DNA of 64,000 bases from Acinetobacter sp. ANC 4204 (GCF_002135205.1 NZ_NEFZ01000006.1:124001-188000); one strand, 5' to 3'; positions 9,181-19,540 are shown, numbered from the stretch's first letter. Notes: generated by a model not told the origin, from the sequence alone. Program-made: numbers and translations.

Positions 9181-11259
9181 CTAATTAAAATAGGTCGAGG
9201 ATGCATACTCAAACTCTTCCAAGCGCTTCACATCCATAGGCATACCCAAGAGATAGCCTTGTAACTGCTGGCAACCTAAACGGGATAAAATTTCCATTTG
9301 CAAAGGGCTTTCAACACCTTCTGCTGTTACGACCAACCCCAACCGAATCGCCAAATGGACAATACTTTCTAAGATCATTTCATCTTTAGAACCAACAGAA
9401 AGCTCATGAATAAAACCACGATCAATCTTTAACTCATCTACAGGCAAATCTTTCAAATATAAAAAGCTAGAATGACCTGTACCAAAATCATCAATCGCTA
9501 AACGAATCCCCATTTCACGTAAGCGCTGAAGCGTACGAATACTGCCCTCAATATGGTGCATAGCCGTGCTTTCTGTAATTTCTATAATTAAATGATTCGG
9601 GTTAACTTTGTACTTATCAAAAAGATGTTCTAAATTATTAAATAAATGCTTATGCTCAAACTGTACTGCTGATAAATTCACAGCGATTGGATACAGTTCA
9701 ACTTTATCTCGCTCCCAAATTTGCAGTTGTTTACAAGCCTGCTCTAAGGCCCAATAGCCCATCTGAATAATCAGCCCAGTCTTTTCTGCCCCTTTAATAA
9801 ACATATTTGGAGTCAGTAAACCTAAACTTGGATGCTTCCAACGAATCAACGCTTCCACACCACAAATTCGCTGATCTTTAATGGTGAATTTCGGCTGGTA
9901 ATATAAAACAAACTGTTGCTCTTCGACCGCTTTGTATAAGTCATTAATCAGTTTGGTCTGACTTTTGGCTTCTTGTTGGTCAATACTGTAATTGAAAATA
10001 GAAAAAGTATTTCGCCCTTGATACTTTGAAGTCAGCATCGCTGCATCAGCATTGATCAATAAATCCTGTAAATTATTGCCATGTTCAGGATACATGGCTA
10101 TACCAATACTTGCAGAGACATTGATTTCCTTACCCGCAATCAAGAAGCTCTCTTGAATTAACTCTAAAACTTGTTCCGCCATATCACATGCATGGTCAGG
10201 CGTTGCTTGTTCAAGTACCATCAGAAACTCATCGCCACCAATTCTCAACATTTTTTCATTTTTGCCGAGGTGGTGATGAATACGCGTGGTGAGTTGGACC
10301 AATAATTGATCCCCGACATGATGTCCAAACACATCGTTTACCGCTTTAAATCGGTCTAAATCAATATATAAGAAGGCAATACTTTCATCACGAAAGCGAT
10401 GGTCTGTAAATAGAAAATGCGCATATTCAGCCAAATACAGACGATTTGGCAATTTGGTTAAATTATCTTGTACAGCCTGATTTGCTAATTCTCTATTCGC
10501 TTGGGATAGCTGTTTATTGCGTTCCTCTAACCGTTGCTCCAAGACCGCCACAACAAAAGCCGCAACCAAAACTAGGCTTGTGATGAAGATCACTACAAAT
10601 AAAATAATACTTTGCCCAGCCTCTAAGGTCATGACCAAACGATCACTATCCGCTGGATAAAAAGAGACCGCCAGCATGCCTGTATAATGCATGCTCACGA
10701 TAGTCAAAGCCATCATTCCTGCGACATACCATTGGAATAAGGATTTTTTATTAACCGCATTTTTATATTTAAAAATCAACCAAAAAGTCAAACCAGAGCC
10801 ACTGATAGCCAGTAGAATGGAGAAAATCGTGAGTAAAGGATCATAGACACTATGATAGCCTTCAATCATTAGCCCCATCATCCCCGTATAGTGCATCCCT
10901 GAGATACCAAGTCCCATCAACACAGCACCTAAAACCAGTCGGAGAAAAGGTAAAGTATTACGCGTGGTCAACCAAATTGAAAAAATAGACGCAAGAAATG
11001 CGATAAAAAAAGAAAGAATAGTCAGTGCTGGATCAAAATAACTATGTATTGGCAAATCACAAGCCAACATACCCACAAAGTGCATAGCCCAAATGGCACA
11101 GCCTAAGAAAAAACCACTGAGTAAAATTAGCCCTGCTTGAAACTTTTTTCGCCATGCACGAAACAATAGACGTTCAGTTGACACTGCAAAAAAACAAGCC
11201 AACAATGCCACAATAATTGAACCTAATACCAAACTAAAATCGTAATGCACATGCATCAT
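9181..11259 (-). CDS. MHYT-GGDEF-EAL cyclic-di-GMP protein
   Basis: The 692-residue protein has an integral-membrane MHYT sensor with three repeats (MHFV at 59-62, MHYT at 122-125 and 190-193) over about seven membrane helices, then a GGDEF domain with intact GGDEF at 341-345, then an EAL domain starting at EAL 470-472. EAL catalytic motifs are present: NLSAVQF, EITES, DDFGTGHSS, KIDRGFI, TAEGVE and QGYLLG. No RxxD inhibitory site precedes GGDEF. MHYT domains are proposed to sense diatomic gases through metal. Both synthesis and breakdown of c-di-GMP are possible; which dominates cannot be read from sequence. It stands alone. Confidence 0.93.
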   Translation of the reverse strand: MMHVHYDFSLVLGSIIVALLACFFAVSTERLLFRAWRKKFQAGLILLSGFFLGCAIWAMHFVGMLACDLPIHSYFDPALTILSFFIAFLASIFSIWLTTRNTLPFLRLVLGAVLMGLGISGMHYTGMMGLMIEGYHSVYDPLLTIFSILLAISGSGLTFWLIFKYKNAVNKKSLFQWYVAGMMALTIVSMHYTGMLAVSFYPADSDRLVMTLEAGQSIILFVVIFITSLVLVAAFVVAVLEQRLEERNKQLSQANRELANQAVQDNLTKLPNRLYLAEYAHFLFTDHRFRDESIAFLYIDLDRFKAVNDVFGHHVGDQLLVQLTTRIHHHLGKNEKMLRIGGDEFLMVLEQATPDHACDMAEQVLELIQESFLIAGKEINVSASIGIAMYPEHGNNLQDLLINADAAMLTSKYQGRNTFSIFNYSIDQQEAKSQTKLINDLYKAVEEQQFVLYYQPKFTIKDQRICGVEALIRWKHPSLGLLTPNMFIKGAEKTGLIIQMGYWALEQACKQLQIWERDKVELYPIAVNLSAVQFEHKHLFNNLEHLFDKYKVNPNHLIIEITESTAMHHIEGSIRTLQRLREMGIRLAIDDFGTGHSSFLYLKDLPVDELKIDRGFIHELSVGSKDEMILESIVHLAIRLGLVVTAEGVESPLQMEILSRLGCQQLQGYLLGMPMDVKRLEEFEYASSTYFN

Positions 11260-11476
11260 ATAAAGTGTCCGTATTAATTGCTCTTTTTCTTCATTTATAT
11301 ATCCTTTTTATCAAAGGCGAAAAGCATTGTTACCTGATTAAGAATCTTATACAAATAGTTTCAGGTCAAGAAAAAAACGTAAAAATCTTATTAGAATTTA
11401 TAGATTTATTTTACAGTTCAGATCGGTTAGATTGTAGATAAAACTGACATTTGTGTCTTAAGTCACACTTTAAAAT

Positions 11477-11502
11477 AAAAAGCCAGTTGAAACTGGCTTT
11501 TT
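11477..11502 (-). terminator. Intrinsic terminator of prc
   Basis: AAAAAGCCAGTT pairs with AACTGGCTTTTT around a 2-base loop, 22 bases past the prc stop; T-rich on both strands. Confidence 0.85.
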
Positions 11503-11524
11503 ATTTTATTTGTCCAAAAAAGAA

Positions 11525-13720
11525 CTACTTCACTGTACCTTTTTGCAACTTCGCATAATCTAACAAAACGTTCGCTGACTCTGTGACGAACGCTTCATCT
11601 TCAGGTAAAGCTGGTCGTTGATTTGCCTTCATTTTGGCACGTTCCTCAACTAAGGCTTCCATCGCGGCTTGATAGCTTTCCCAGTTTGCATATGGTTTTT
11701 GCCCTGCAATCTGACGGCGCTTATTTTCAGCATCCAAAGTTTGCTTTTCAAGTGCAATCAATTCAGCTTTACGTTGATCAATATCTAATACAACACGCTT
11801 TTGCTCTTCAGTCTTTTTCGAAATTTCTTTGCGTTGTTCCAAATAGTTAAACTGCGGATCCACTTTAACCCGTGCTTGAGACAACTCACCTAAACGTTTC
11901 ACATAAGGAATAATACTGCCTTCACGTTTAAATGGTGCTGTCGGAATGGTATCCCACTCCAACGCATTTTTGGCTTTACGCTCACCAAATTCGTCATTAT
12001 AGATATCCACCAGTTTAACGTCTGGAATCACCCCTTTGTTTTGGGTACTGCCACCCGTGACGCGATAGAACTTGCGCTGCGTCAATGTCGCTTGACCATG
12101 TGCCAAATTATCGAGCTGAACTTGAGCCGTTCCTTTACCTGTGGTGGTACTACCAATCACAATCCCACGCTCATAATCCTGAATCGCAGCAGAGTAAATT
12201 TCACTGGCAGATGCAGATGCCAAATTCACCATGACTGCCAATGGACCTGCATAGGTTTGCGCACCATTATCATCGTCTTCGAAAACGCTGACATTGCCAT
12301 TACCATCTCGAATTTGCACTACAGGGCCTGACTTAATCACCTGTCCAAGCATACGAGCCACTTCTTCCAGTGACCCTCCAGGGTTATTACGCAAATCAAT
12401 AATAATTCCCGATACATTTTTAGCTGCTAAGGATTTTAAAGCATTATTGGTATCTTCAGACACTGAACGATATTCTGTACCCGCACGGCGTGCACGATAG
12501 TTCAAGTAGAATGATGGAATTTCAATTACGCCAAAGGTGTACTGCTGTCCATCACGAGTTATATTCACGGTACGGGAACGTACACCTGCATCTTCTTCTT
12601 GAATCACATCTCGAGTAATGGTCACACTACGTGCTTGGCTCATAGCAGCGCCAGCACCCAATAAACGGATCGTGACTTTAGTACCACGTTTACCACGAAT
12701 AAGCCCAACAATCTCATTGCTTGGCCAGCCGATAACATCCACCATTTTTTCGCCGTCTTGCGCCACACCAATGATACGGTCACCAGACTTCACTTGTCCT
12801 GACTTACTTGCAGGACCACCTTCTACAATGGTTTCAATCTTGGTGTAGTCTTCATTGCCCCGTTCAGGTCGAATCGACACCCCAATCCCTTCAAGTTGTA
12901 ACGTGGTTTGACGGTTTAACTCCATCGCATCGACAGGCGGGAAATAGTTACTGTGCGGGTCATAGGTTAAAGTCATTGCATTGAGTGTTTTATCTAACAC
13001 ATCATCACTTTTCACCCGCGAAATACGTTCTAACTGTCGGGTATAACGCTTGGTTAAGGTTTGTACTGGGGTTAAATCTTCAGGACTCGTTAGGTCTTGA
13101 CCATTGGCCAATTCTGGATTGGCTTTCAGTGCTTTTTGCTTCGCTAACTCTTCTTCTTTACTAATCGTCAAGTTGATCAACTGTGAAACTAGCATTTTGT
13201 TCCAATGCTGACGCTGCGCTGCTTCATTGGCAAAATACGGTGCTTTTTCACGATCCGTTTCAATATAAACATCAGCTTGTTTCAAGTTCTGCGGTTTTTT
13301 CAGCTCATCCAGCATATAGGTATAAAACTGGGTTAAACGTTCCCGGTATTGTGCATGAATCGCATACGGGCCGCTTAAATCACCTGCCTTTAAAGCCACA
13401 CCAAAGGTTGAGCCATATTGACGTTTATAATTTTCTATTTCAGGGGCAAGAAAGAGCGAATGATCTGGATCTAGACTGTCTAAGTAAAAATCAAGAATCC
13501 GTGCCGATGTCTTCGCATCTAAACGCTGATTAAGATAATGTTGACGGTCAACCAAGGTCGCCAGTTGACGAGACACCAAAGCCTGTTCCTGCGACGGAAC
13601 AATAGCTTGTTTGGTTACAGCACTTGGTTCAGTCGCTGCAATGGCTTCATTAATGGCATGAGTGAAAAAGAATCCACCCGTTGCAATTGCAACCGCACAA
13701 GCAATGGTTTGAAGTTTCAT
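11525..13720 (-). CDS. prc: Carboxy-terminal (tail-specific) protease Prc
   Basis: The 731-residue protein is a periplasmic S41 protease that trims C-termini of envelope proteins. It has an N-terminal hydrophobic signal (residues 1-29, ending near AIAA), an N-terminal helical domain, a PDZ domain at about 270-355 (QLEGIGVSIRP, GDRIIGV), and the S41 core with the catalytic serine in ASASASEIYSAA (501-512) and Lys529 in STTTGKGTAQ. The C-terminal part (620-731) is helical and charged as in E. coli Prc. The start has an AAGAATT-type weak site. It is divergent from nagZ. Confidence 0.95.
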   Translation of the reverse strand: MKLQTIACAVAIATGGFFFTHAINEAIAATEPSAVTKQAIVPSQEQALVSRQLATLVDRQHYLNQRLDAKTSARILDFYLDSLDPDHSLFLAPEIENYKRQYGSTFGVALKAGDLSGPYAIHAQYRERLTQFYTYMLDELKKPQNLKQADVYIETDREKAPYFANEAAQRQHWNKMLVSQLINLTISKEEELAKQKALKANPELANGQDLTSPEDLTPVQTLTKRYTRQLERISRVKSDDVLDKTLNAMTLTYDPHSNYFPPVDAMELNRQTTLQLEGIGVSIRPERGNEDYTKIETIVEGGPASKSGQVKSGDRIIGVAQDGEKMVDVIGWPSNEIVGLIRGKRGTKVTIRLLGAGAAMSQARSVTITRDVIQEEDAGVRSRTVNITRDGQQYTFGVIEIPSFYLNYRARRAGTEYRSVSEDTNNALKSLAAKNVSGIIIDLRNNPGGSLEEVARMLGQVIKSGPVVQIRDGNGNVSVFEDDDNGAQTYAGPLAVMVNLASASASEIYSAAIQDYERGIVIGSTTTGKGTAQVQLDNLAHGQATLTQRKFYRVTGGSTQNKGVIPDVKLVDIYNDEFGERKAKNALEWDTIPTAPFKREGSIIPYVKRLGELSQARVKVDPQFNYLEQRKEISKKTEEQKRVVLDIDQRKAELIALEKQTLDAENKRRQIAGQKPYANWESYQAAMEALVEERAKMKANQRPALPEDEAFVTESANVLLDYAKLQKGTVK

Positions 13721-13961
13721 AAATAATTCTTAGTTCCTTGGTTTTTGACCAAAATTACAATGTCATTTTTCGACATGAATTGAGAATATTCAAAATCTTA
13801 AACAACTTAATCTGTTTATGTCGTGTAGTTTTATCATAATCTGTGCTGACAAAATGTAGCAAATCATTGCAAAATTCGGGTATTGTTTTCGACGACCTGT
13901 TTCGCTCTCCTTTCAGAGCCAAAACAGTCACTGACCAAAAAATCAAATATGGACACCCAAT

Positions 13962-14978
13962 ATGATTGGCGCATTGATGCTCGACATCGCAGGCACAGAA
14001 CTTACTCAAGAAGATATTGCACTATTACAAGCACCGCAAGTCGGTGGCATGATTTTATTTGGACGAAATATTGAATCTCCTGCCCAAGTTCGCGCTCTGA
14101 CCGACCATATGCGTCGAATCCGCCCTGATATTTTGATTGCAGTCGATCAAGAAGGTGGACGTGTGCAACGCTTAAAACAGGGTTTTAGCCTACTCCCTGC
14201 TATGGGCAAGTTTGGCGAGCTATTCTTAAGCGAACCTGAAAAAGCTTTAAACTTGGCAGAACAATCTGGCTGGCTGATGGCGACAGAAGTACTCGCAGTT
14301 GGCATCGACTTTAGCTTTGCCCCTGTGCTGGATTTAAATGATATCAGTGATGTGATTGGTGACCGTGGCTTTGCCAAAAATATTCAAGATATCGTGCCAC
14401 TGGCTAGTGCTTTTCTCAAAGGGATGAAAACCGCAGGCATGGCGTCGACAGGCAAACATTTCCCTGGTCATGGTTCAGTCAAAGCAGACTCGCATGTCGC
14501 AGCAGCCATCGACTCACGCACGTATGATGAAATTTATGCCAAAGATATGCAGACCTTTATCCAACTCATGCCACAGTTGGATGCACTCATGCCTGCGCAT
14601 GTAATTTATGACCAAGTTGATTCCAACCCTGCGGGTTTTTCACCGTATTGGATTCAAACTGTTTTGCGCCAACAACTAGGCTTTGATGGTGTCTTATTCT
14701 CAGATGATTTAAGCATGCAGGCCGCATGTGTCGCAGGTGGAGCCAATGCACGCATTCAAGCCGCACTCCATGCAGGCTGTGACATGGGGTTAGTGTGTAA
14801 TGACCGAGCTGCAGCATGTGTGGCTTTGGAAGGGATCAGTCAGCTTGCCCTACCAAACCAAGCTCGCTTAGAGCGCATGCGTGGTCAGATTCCAAACATC
14901 AACGTTCCATCGACGCTGCATCTAGGTGAGAGTTGGGCCAAAGTCCGTGACCAAGTCGAGCTGTTCCGCTTAGGTTAA
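13962..14978 (+). CDS. nagZ: Beta-N-acetylhexosaminidase NagZ
   Basis: The 338-residue cytosolic glycoside hydrolase family 3 enzyme removes N-acetylglucosamine from anhydro-muropeptides during cell-wall recycling; in other gammaproteobacteria its products influence AmpC induction. The signature KHFPGHGSVKADSH is at residues 165-178, with the catalytic histidine at 178, and the nucleophile region is FSDDLSM (Asp248). VDQEGGRVQRL at 61-71 is also typical. Length matches NagZ. The ATG at 13962 begins with MIGALMLDI as in homologues; the ribosome site (GGACA) is modest. Confidence 0.96.
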   Translation: MIGALMLDIAGTELTQEDIALLQAPQVGGMILFGRNIESPAQVRALTDHMRRIRPDILIAVDQEGGRVQRLKQGFSLLPAMGKFGELFLSEPEKALNLAEQSGWLMATEVLAVGIDFSFAPVLDLNDISDVIGDRGFAKNIQDIVPLASAFLKGMKTAGMASTGKHFPGHGSVKADSHVAAAIDSRTYDEIYAKDMQTFIQLMPQLDALMPAHVIYDQVDSNPAGFSPYWIQTVLRQQLGFDGVLFSDDLSMQAACVAGGANARIQAALHAGCDMGLVCNDRAAACVALEGISQLALPNQARLERMRGQIPNINVPSTLHLGESWAKVRDQVELFRLG

Positions 14979-15022
14979 ACACTTATATCCTAGGCCATGT
15001 CTAACACGATATTTCGGACAAA

Positions 15023-15047
15023 GGGACATCACAAGATGTCCTTTTTT
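15023..15047 (+). terminator. Intrinsic terminator of nagZ
   Basis: GGACATC pairs with GATGTCC around a 4-base ACAA loop and is followed by six T. Confidence 0.8.
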
Positions 15048-15133
15048 CATTATGATAAATGCTAAATAAAATGGCTTGCACTGCATTGCCCACACAACAG
15101 TACGAAAACAATAAAATCTCAGGTACGGATACC

Positions 15134-16003
15134 ATGACAGACGCCCTATCGGTTCACCGCCACATCTCTTTTACTGCACATTATACGGGTTATATTTGGT
15201 ATAGCATGGGCATCTCACATCCTGTATTTGCCACCAGCAAAGGGAAGTTTCTGGCCAAACTGGTACATCCACTTGAAAGTTGGGCGGAGAAACATGTCGG
15301 TGGCAGTATGCGCACCACCTTGAAACAGCGTCACCAAATGATAGATGAGCAACTTGGGGCACTCATAAAACAACACCCGAACTTACAAATTTTAGAAATT
15401 GCCAGTGGCCTATCGCCTCGGGGTTGGAGTTTCCGCCAACAGTATCCCGACATTGACTATCGAGAACTTGATTTACCCGATATGGCACAAATCAAAACCC
15501 AAGCCTTAAAACAGATTGATCAGACCAGTCCAGCCGTGCTTTCTGCCGACTTGTTTAGCGCAGATTTTGCTCGTGCTTTTGAAGTGTTTGATCCAAACCG
15601 TCCATTGGTGGTGGTGAGCGAAGGTTTAATCAACTATTTTAATAAAGACATGCTGACTCAATTGCTACAAGGCATCGTAGAATATGGGCAACAGTTCGAT
15701 CAGTTATATTATCTAACTGACCTCTACCCAGAACCTGTGAAAAATAAGCTCGCTAACTTTATCTGGAGCAGTAGCAAACTGTTAAAATGGATGTCACGTA
15801 GCGCCTTTGGCTTTCACTTTGTCAGTCCACCTGAAGCTACTCAGTTTTTCAAACAAGCGGGCTTCCATACCGTTGCCGTTCACCAACCAACCTTAACACT
15901 TCATATCGCTCAGAAGACATATCAACATTTGGATGCACAAGAACACTTAGGCGATTTGGTCTGGATCATTCATAGCAAATGGCAAAAACCGAATTCAGTC
16001 TAA
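15134..16003 (+). CDS. Class I SAM-dependent methyltransferase, LCMT-like
   Basis: From the ATG at 15134 (MTDALSVHRHIS) the product is 289 residues. An upstream ATG at 15059 has no ribosome site and lies almost on the nagZ terminator, so the later start is preferred. The SAM-binding signature is LQILEIASGLSPRGW, followed by the acidic YRELDLPDM and the VVSEGLINYF segment, which together resemble the leucine carboxyl methyltransferase/PPM1-like group. The substrate is unknown. It is convergent with the hydrolase gene at 16071, sharing a bidirectional terminator. Confidence 0.8.
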   Translation: MTDALSVHRHISFTAHYTGYIWYSMGISHPVFATSKGKFLAKLVHPLESWAEKHVGGSMRTTLKQRHQMIDEQLGALIKQHPNLQILEIASGLSPRGWSFRQQYPDIDYRELDLPDMAQIKTQALKQIDQTSPAVLSADLFSADFARAFEVFDPNRPLVVVSEGLINYFNKDMLTQLLQGIVEYGQQFDQLYYLTDLYPEPVKNKLANFIWSSSKLLKWMSRSAFGFHFVSPPEATQFFKQAGFHTVAVHQPTLTLHIAQKTYQHLDAQEHLGDLVWIIHSKWQKPNSV

Positions 16004-16026
16004 GACAGAGGCTAAAATCATCCATA

Positions 16027-16056
16027 AAAAAAACAGCGCTCTAACGCTGTTTTTTT
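16027..16056. terminator. Bidirectional terminator between convergent genes
   Basis: AAAAAAACAGCG pairs with CGCTGTTTTTTT around a 6-base loop; A- and T-tails on both sides serve both the methyltransferase and the hydrolase genes. Confidence 0.88.
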
Positions 16057-16070
16057 ATTTTAAACAAGAA

Positions 16071-17402
16071 CTAACTTACAGCTTCAAGCAATGCCAGTTC
16101 TTGTTTTTGGCGCGCAACGAAACGAAGTAAACGCTCAGCAAGTTCAAAACTGCCATGTTTAAATAAGGCTCTGAGATACGGGCCATCTTCAGCAAAAATT
16201 AAACATTCGATCTGAAACTCACCTTCTTCATCACTTAAGTGTAAAGCCAAATCACGTGGATATTCAGCCGCTACAGCAGCCAAGTCTGACCCAAAGCGTA
16301 AAAGCACCCCAAAATAGTTTAAGTCCACCACTTCCGTTGAAATGACCAAATCTGAATGGCGATAGCTTAAAAAGGTTTCAGGTTGTTGAATCTGAATTCG
16401 CACTTCGCCCCGACGTTCCATCGTCAGCAGTTGTGCTCGACTAAATGGAATAATGCCCTCTAAATTTTGAATCGACTCATCCTTTAGGAAGGTCGCAAAC
16501 AAGTGCATGGTTTCTTTACGCCGTTGCAACTGTGGCACGTGGTCTGCATTGGCAATCTGTGCATATTCCATATTAGGGCATTGCAAAGCAAAATTGGCAT
16601 TTTCATGCGGTAAGGTAAAGCTGTCATATTGACCGCAGGCCACCAATACTTTGCACTGCGGAATTGGCACATCCGTTAAACGGAGCAAACGATTACAGTT
16701 GATTTCATAGCGCTCTTGCTCAGTTCCAGTAAAGTCAGCCATCTGCCTAAAGAACAAACGTTTGGCGGTAGGTGACATTCGGGTTTTATCCATTTGAGCA
16801 TGGTTGACCAAATACAAGATCACTGCTTGACCAAACTCATCCATGCGTTGTTCACGCATCAGGTGTAAGGATTCTTCTAGCAACATCCGCCAGCTTTTAC
16901 GGGTCTTTTGCATCACACCCATCAAAATCATGCGATCTATCAACTCAGGGCGTTGATCCGCTAGGCAGGATGCCACCACCGACCCCAGCGACATGCCCAT
17001 CACTGACACTTTATCTAAGCCCTCAATATCTAACCAAAGTCCGAGCATTTGTGCGAGATCACGCAGTTCTAAGGTACCCGCAGACAGACTGGTATCAATA
17101 TTACGAATTTGTTGATTTGCCCCCATCGACGGCAAATCAATCAGAATAATTGGACCTGCATCTAAAAGCTGTTCCACACAATACTTATAAGAGTTAAAAT
17201 TTTGAAATGCCCCACCAATGATTACAATAGGTGTGCGATGGAATGACTCTGGTCGAGCAATCGCCATATATTCAATTTTCCAGCCCTCAATCCATGTGGT
17301 TCGCGCAGGATCTTTAAAACTATTCCGATGGTAAATATCAAAAAAACCTAAACGTAAATTAGATTCATCTAGCTCGGCATCCATTTGAATAATAGAATTC
17401 AT
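16071..17402 (-). CDS. Alpha/beta hydrolase with C-terminal PilZ-like domain
   Basis: The 443-residue product has an alpha/beta hydrolase fold up to about residue 305, with nucleophile elbow GMSLG (Ser138), a likely acid Asp260 in CGQYDSF and His288 in NADHVPQ. The remaining 130 residues do not belong to the hydrolase. They contain RGEVR (Arg331/Arg335), then about 25 residues later DLNYFG (Asp360 to Gly365), spaced like the RxxxR and D/NxSxxG motifs of PilZ domains, but with Asn instead of Ser. No signal peptide. Substrate unknown. The PilZ assignment is inference; the hydrolase assignment is firm. Confidence 0.8.
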   Translation of the reverse strand: MNSIIQMDAELDESNLRLGFFDIYHRNSFKDPARTTWIEGWKIEYMAIARPESFHRTPIVIIGGAFQNFNSYKYCVEQLLDAGPIILIDLPSMGANQQIRNIDTSLSAGTLELRDLAQMLGLWLDIEGLDKVSVMGMSLGSVVASCLADQRPELIDRMILMGVMQKTRKSWRMLLEESLHLMREQRMDEFGQAVILYLVNHAQMDKTRMSPTAKRLFFRQMADFTGTEQERYEINCNRLLRLTDVPIPQCKVLVACGQYDSFTLPHENANFALQCPNMEYAQIANADHVPQLQRRKETMHLFATFLKDESIQNLEGIIPFSRAQLLTMERRGEVRIQIQQPETFLSYRHSDLVISTEVVDLNYFGVLLRFGSDLAAVAAEYPRDLALHLSDEEGEFQIECLIFAEDGPYLRALFKHGSFELAERLLRFVARQKQELALLEAVS

Positions 17403-17708
17403 GTTCCTTCCCTCTTACTCTTGCCTATACTTTTTGTTTTGCAAGAAATTCACTGGCACCTTGACCATGATCAGTAAGGTTTCAATGTTGTAATAATTAT
17501 ACGAGGACTTCATGTCCTAAAATTCATTCTATACAGAGCACTCTTTTACGCGCAACAGGTTGTGCAACCGCTCATCATGTTTTAGATAAAAAACAATTTC
17601 AAAATATGTATAGGTTCCCTTATCTGCTGGATTTTTCATGTAGAGACTATGCGGTCGGGTATTAGACTGTTACTATCTTTAGTGAAATTTCTAAGTGATC
17701 AAACCGCT
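17403..17708. other. Divergent intergenic region, hydrolase / proA
   Basis: This 306-base AT-rich gap must hold promoters for the hydrolase gene and proA. An in-frame ATG for proA also exists at 17649, but the family length favours 17709. No operator or small gene was recognised. Confidence 0.5.
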
Positions 17709-18974
17709 ATGCAAGAGTCGATTGAACAATACATGCACACGGTAGGACAGCAAGCACGTCAAGCTTCTCGTATTTTGGCGCGCGCCTCTACCGAAACTAA
17801 AAACAATGCTTTGTCAGCTATTTATACTGCTTTAGTCAACAGTGAGCCCGCAATTTTAACGGCAAACCAAGCAGACATGAATAAAGCCCACAGCAACAAC
17901 TTAGACAGTGCCTTACTTGATCGCTTAGAACTTACCCCCGCACGCTTCAAAGGCATGTTACAAGGTCTCAAAGATGTCATTAGCCTGAAAGACCCAGTCG
18001 GTGAAATCACTGATATGGCCTATCGCCCTTCTGGAATTCAGCTCGGTAAAATGCGCGTTCCTTTAGGCGTGGTCGGCATGATTTATGAATCTCGCCCTAA
18101 CGTGACTCTAGAAGCAGCTTCATTGGCACTGAAGTCTGGCAATGCCATTATTTTACGTGGTGGCTCTGAAGCACTTGAGTCCAACAAAGCAATAGCTGAA
18201 GCTGTTCAACGCGGTTTAAAACTGGCAGGTTTACCTGAACATGCGGTTCAAGTCATTAACACCGCAGACCGCGCAGCTGTGGGTCAACTGATTACACTCA
18301 CTGAATTTGTTGATGTGATTGTTCCACGTGGAGGCAAAAGCCTGATTGAACGTATCAGCAATGAAGCCCGTGTCCCTGTGATTAAGCACTTGGATGGGAA
18401 CTGTCACGTTTATGTTGAAGCGCAAGCTGACCTACAAAAAGCCCTCCCGATTGCACTCAATGCAAAAACTCACCGTTACGGTGTATGTAATGCAATGGAA
18501 ACTTTGTTGGTCGATGAAAAAGTCGCGGATGAGTTTTTACCCCGTGTCGCTGAGCTCTATACAGAAAAACAAGTGGAATTACGTGGCTGTGCTGAAACTC
18601 AACGAATTTTAGGTTCAGACGTCAAAACAGCGACAGAAGAAGATTGGTACACCGAATATCTTGGTCCAATCTTGGCCGTGAAAGTGGTATCGGGTATGGA
18701 AGAAGCGATTGAGCATATCAATAAATATGGCTCACATCATACCGATTCAATCATTACCGAAAACTACTCTCTAGCTCGTGAGTTCTTGGCCGCTGTTGAT
18801 TCAAGCTCTGTCATGATCAATGCCTCGACCCGTTTTGCCGATGGTTTTGAATATGGCTTAGGTGCTGAAATTGGCATTTCAACTGATAAAATCCATGCAC
18901 GTGGACCTGTTGGATTAGAAGGCCTGACTTCACAAAAATGGATTGTATTTGGTGATGGTCAAATTCGCCAATAA
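17709..18974 (+). CDS. proA: Gamma-glutamyl phosphate reductase
   Basis: Using the ATG at 17709 the product has 421 residues, close to E. coli ProA (417). It performs the NADPH-dependent reduction of gamma-glutamyl phosphate in proline synthesis. The family core is visible: [44 protein letters not shown] and the catalytic-cysteine segment [16 protein letters not shown]. The C-terminal [15 protein letters not shown] segment ([13 protein letters not shown]) closes the fold. proB is not adjacent. It is followed by a strong terminator. Confidence 0.96.
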   Translation: MQESIEQYMHTVGQQARQASRILARASTETKNNALSAIYTALVNSEPAILTANQADMNKAHSNNLDSALLDRLELTPARFKGMLQGLKDVISLKDPVGEITDMAYRPSGIQLGKMRVPLGVVGMIYESRPNVTLEAASLALKSGNAIILRGGSEALESNKAIAEAVQRGLKLAGLPEHAVQVINTADRAAVGQLITLTEFVDVIVPRGGKSLIERISNEARVPVIKHLDGNCHVYVEAQADLQKALPIALNAKTHRYGVCNAMETLLVDEKVADEFLPRVAELYTEKQVELRGCAETQRILGSDVKTATEEDWYTEYLGPILAVKVVSGMEEAIEHINKYGSHHTDSIITENYSLAREFLAAVDSSSVMINASTRFADGFEYGLGAEIGISTDKIHARGPVGLEGLTSQKWIVFGDGQIRQ

Positions 18975-18996
18975 TCACTCCGACTGATATTTAGGC

Positions 18997-19035
18997 AAAA
19001 TGTTCAGCCCTCCTCGAAGGGCTGAACATTTTTTT
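18997..19035 (+). terminator. Intrinsic terminator of proA
   Basis: AAAATGTTCAGCCC pairs perfectly with GGGCTGAACATTTT (14 bases) around an 8-base loop and ends in a run of T. Confidence 0.93.
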
Positions 19036-19540
19036 ATATCTGAATAATTCCCTAAAATATAAAACTCAAAAGCACCATCTATATCAGAAGTGCCTCTCAT
19101 TCTTTGTCGTTGACTAGAGCTTTGGAACTGAGGAGAACCATGGTTGAGATATGACATGGTCTAACTAAAGTGATGTCATGACTTTTTATGATTGCACTCA
19201 TTGTATTGAAGTTGTGCTGATCTTCGATGCAATATCAAAAACAAACAGGAATGCCACAAACTATTTAACTGCTTTGGGTATACAGCATGCTATTTTTGAA
19301 AGGCTGAACGTGAATAATATTTCGGCATCATTTCATGAATAAATGAAAATTATGAACCGATAAATTTTAATTATTATTCATCAGACGGTCGATAGTGCTT
19401 AAGTCTAATCACCTAAAGTCTATCTAGGACTAAAAATATACACATGATACAACATAAAAAATGATCAAGATTGCATAAGAACGTACTGCATGAAGATCAG
19501 TTCTAGGACGGATAATTCAATTAGAATCGGGTATTAAAAC
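19036..19540. other. 505-base noncoding region upstream of ackA
   Basis: No convincing gene lies here. The only frame of note is a 60-codon minus-strand frame that reads through the proA terminator and is probably chance. The length suggests a long ackA leader or several regulatory sites. No known operator was identified by eye. Confidence 0.5.

Noticed and set aside
15059..15133. Longer N-terminus for the methyltransferase gene
   Set aside because: It lies at the nagZ terminator without a ribosome site.
18975..19157. 60-codon minus-strand frame downstream of proA
   Set aside because: It reads through the perfect proA terminator and has no clear ribosome site or recognisable motif, so it is probably chance.
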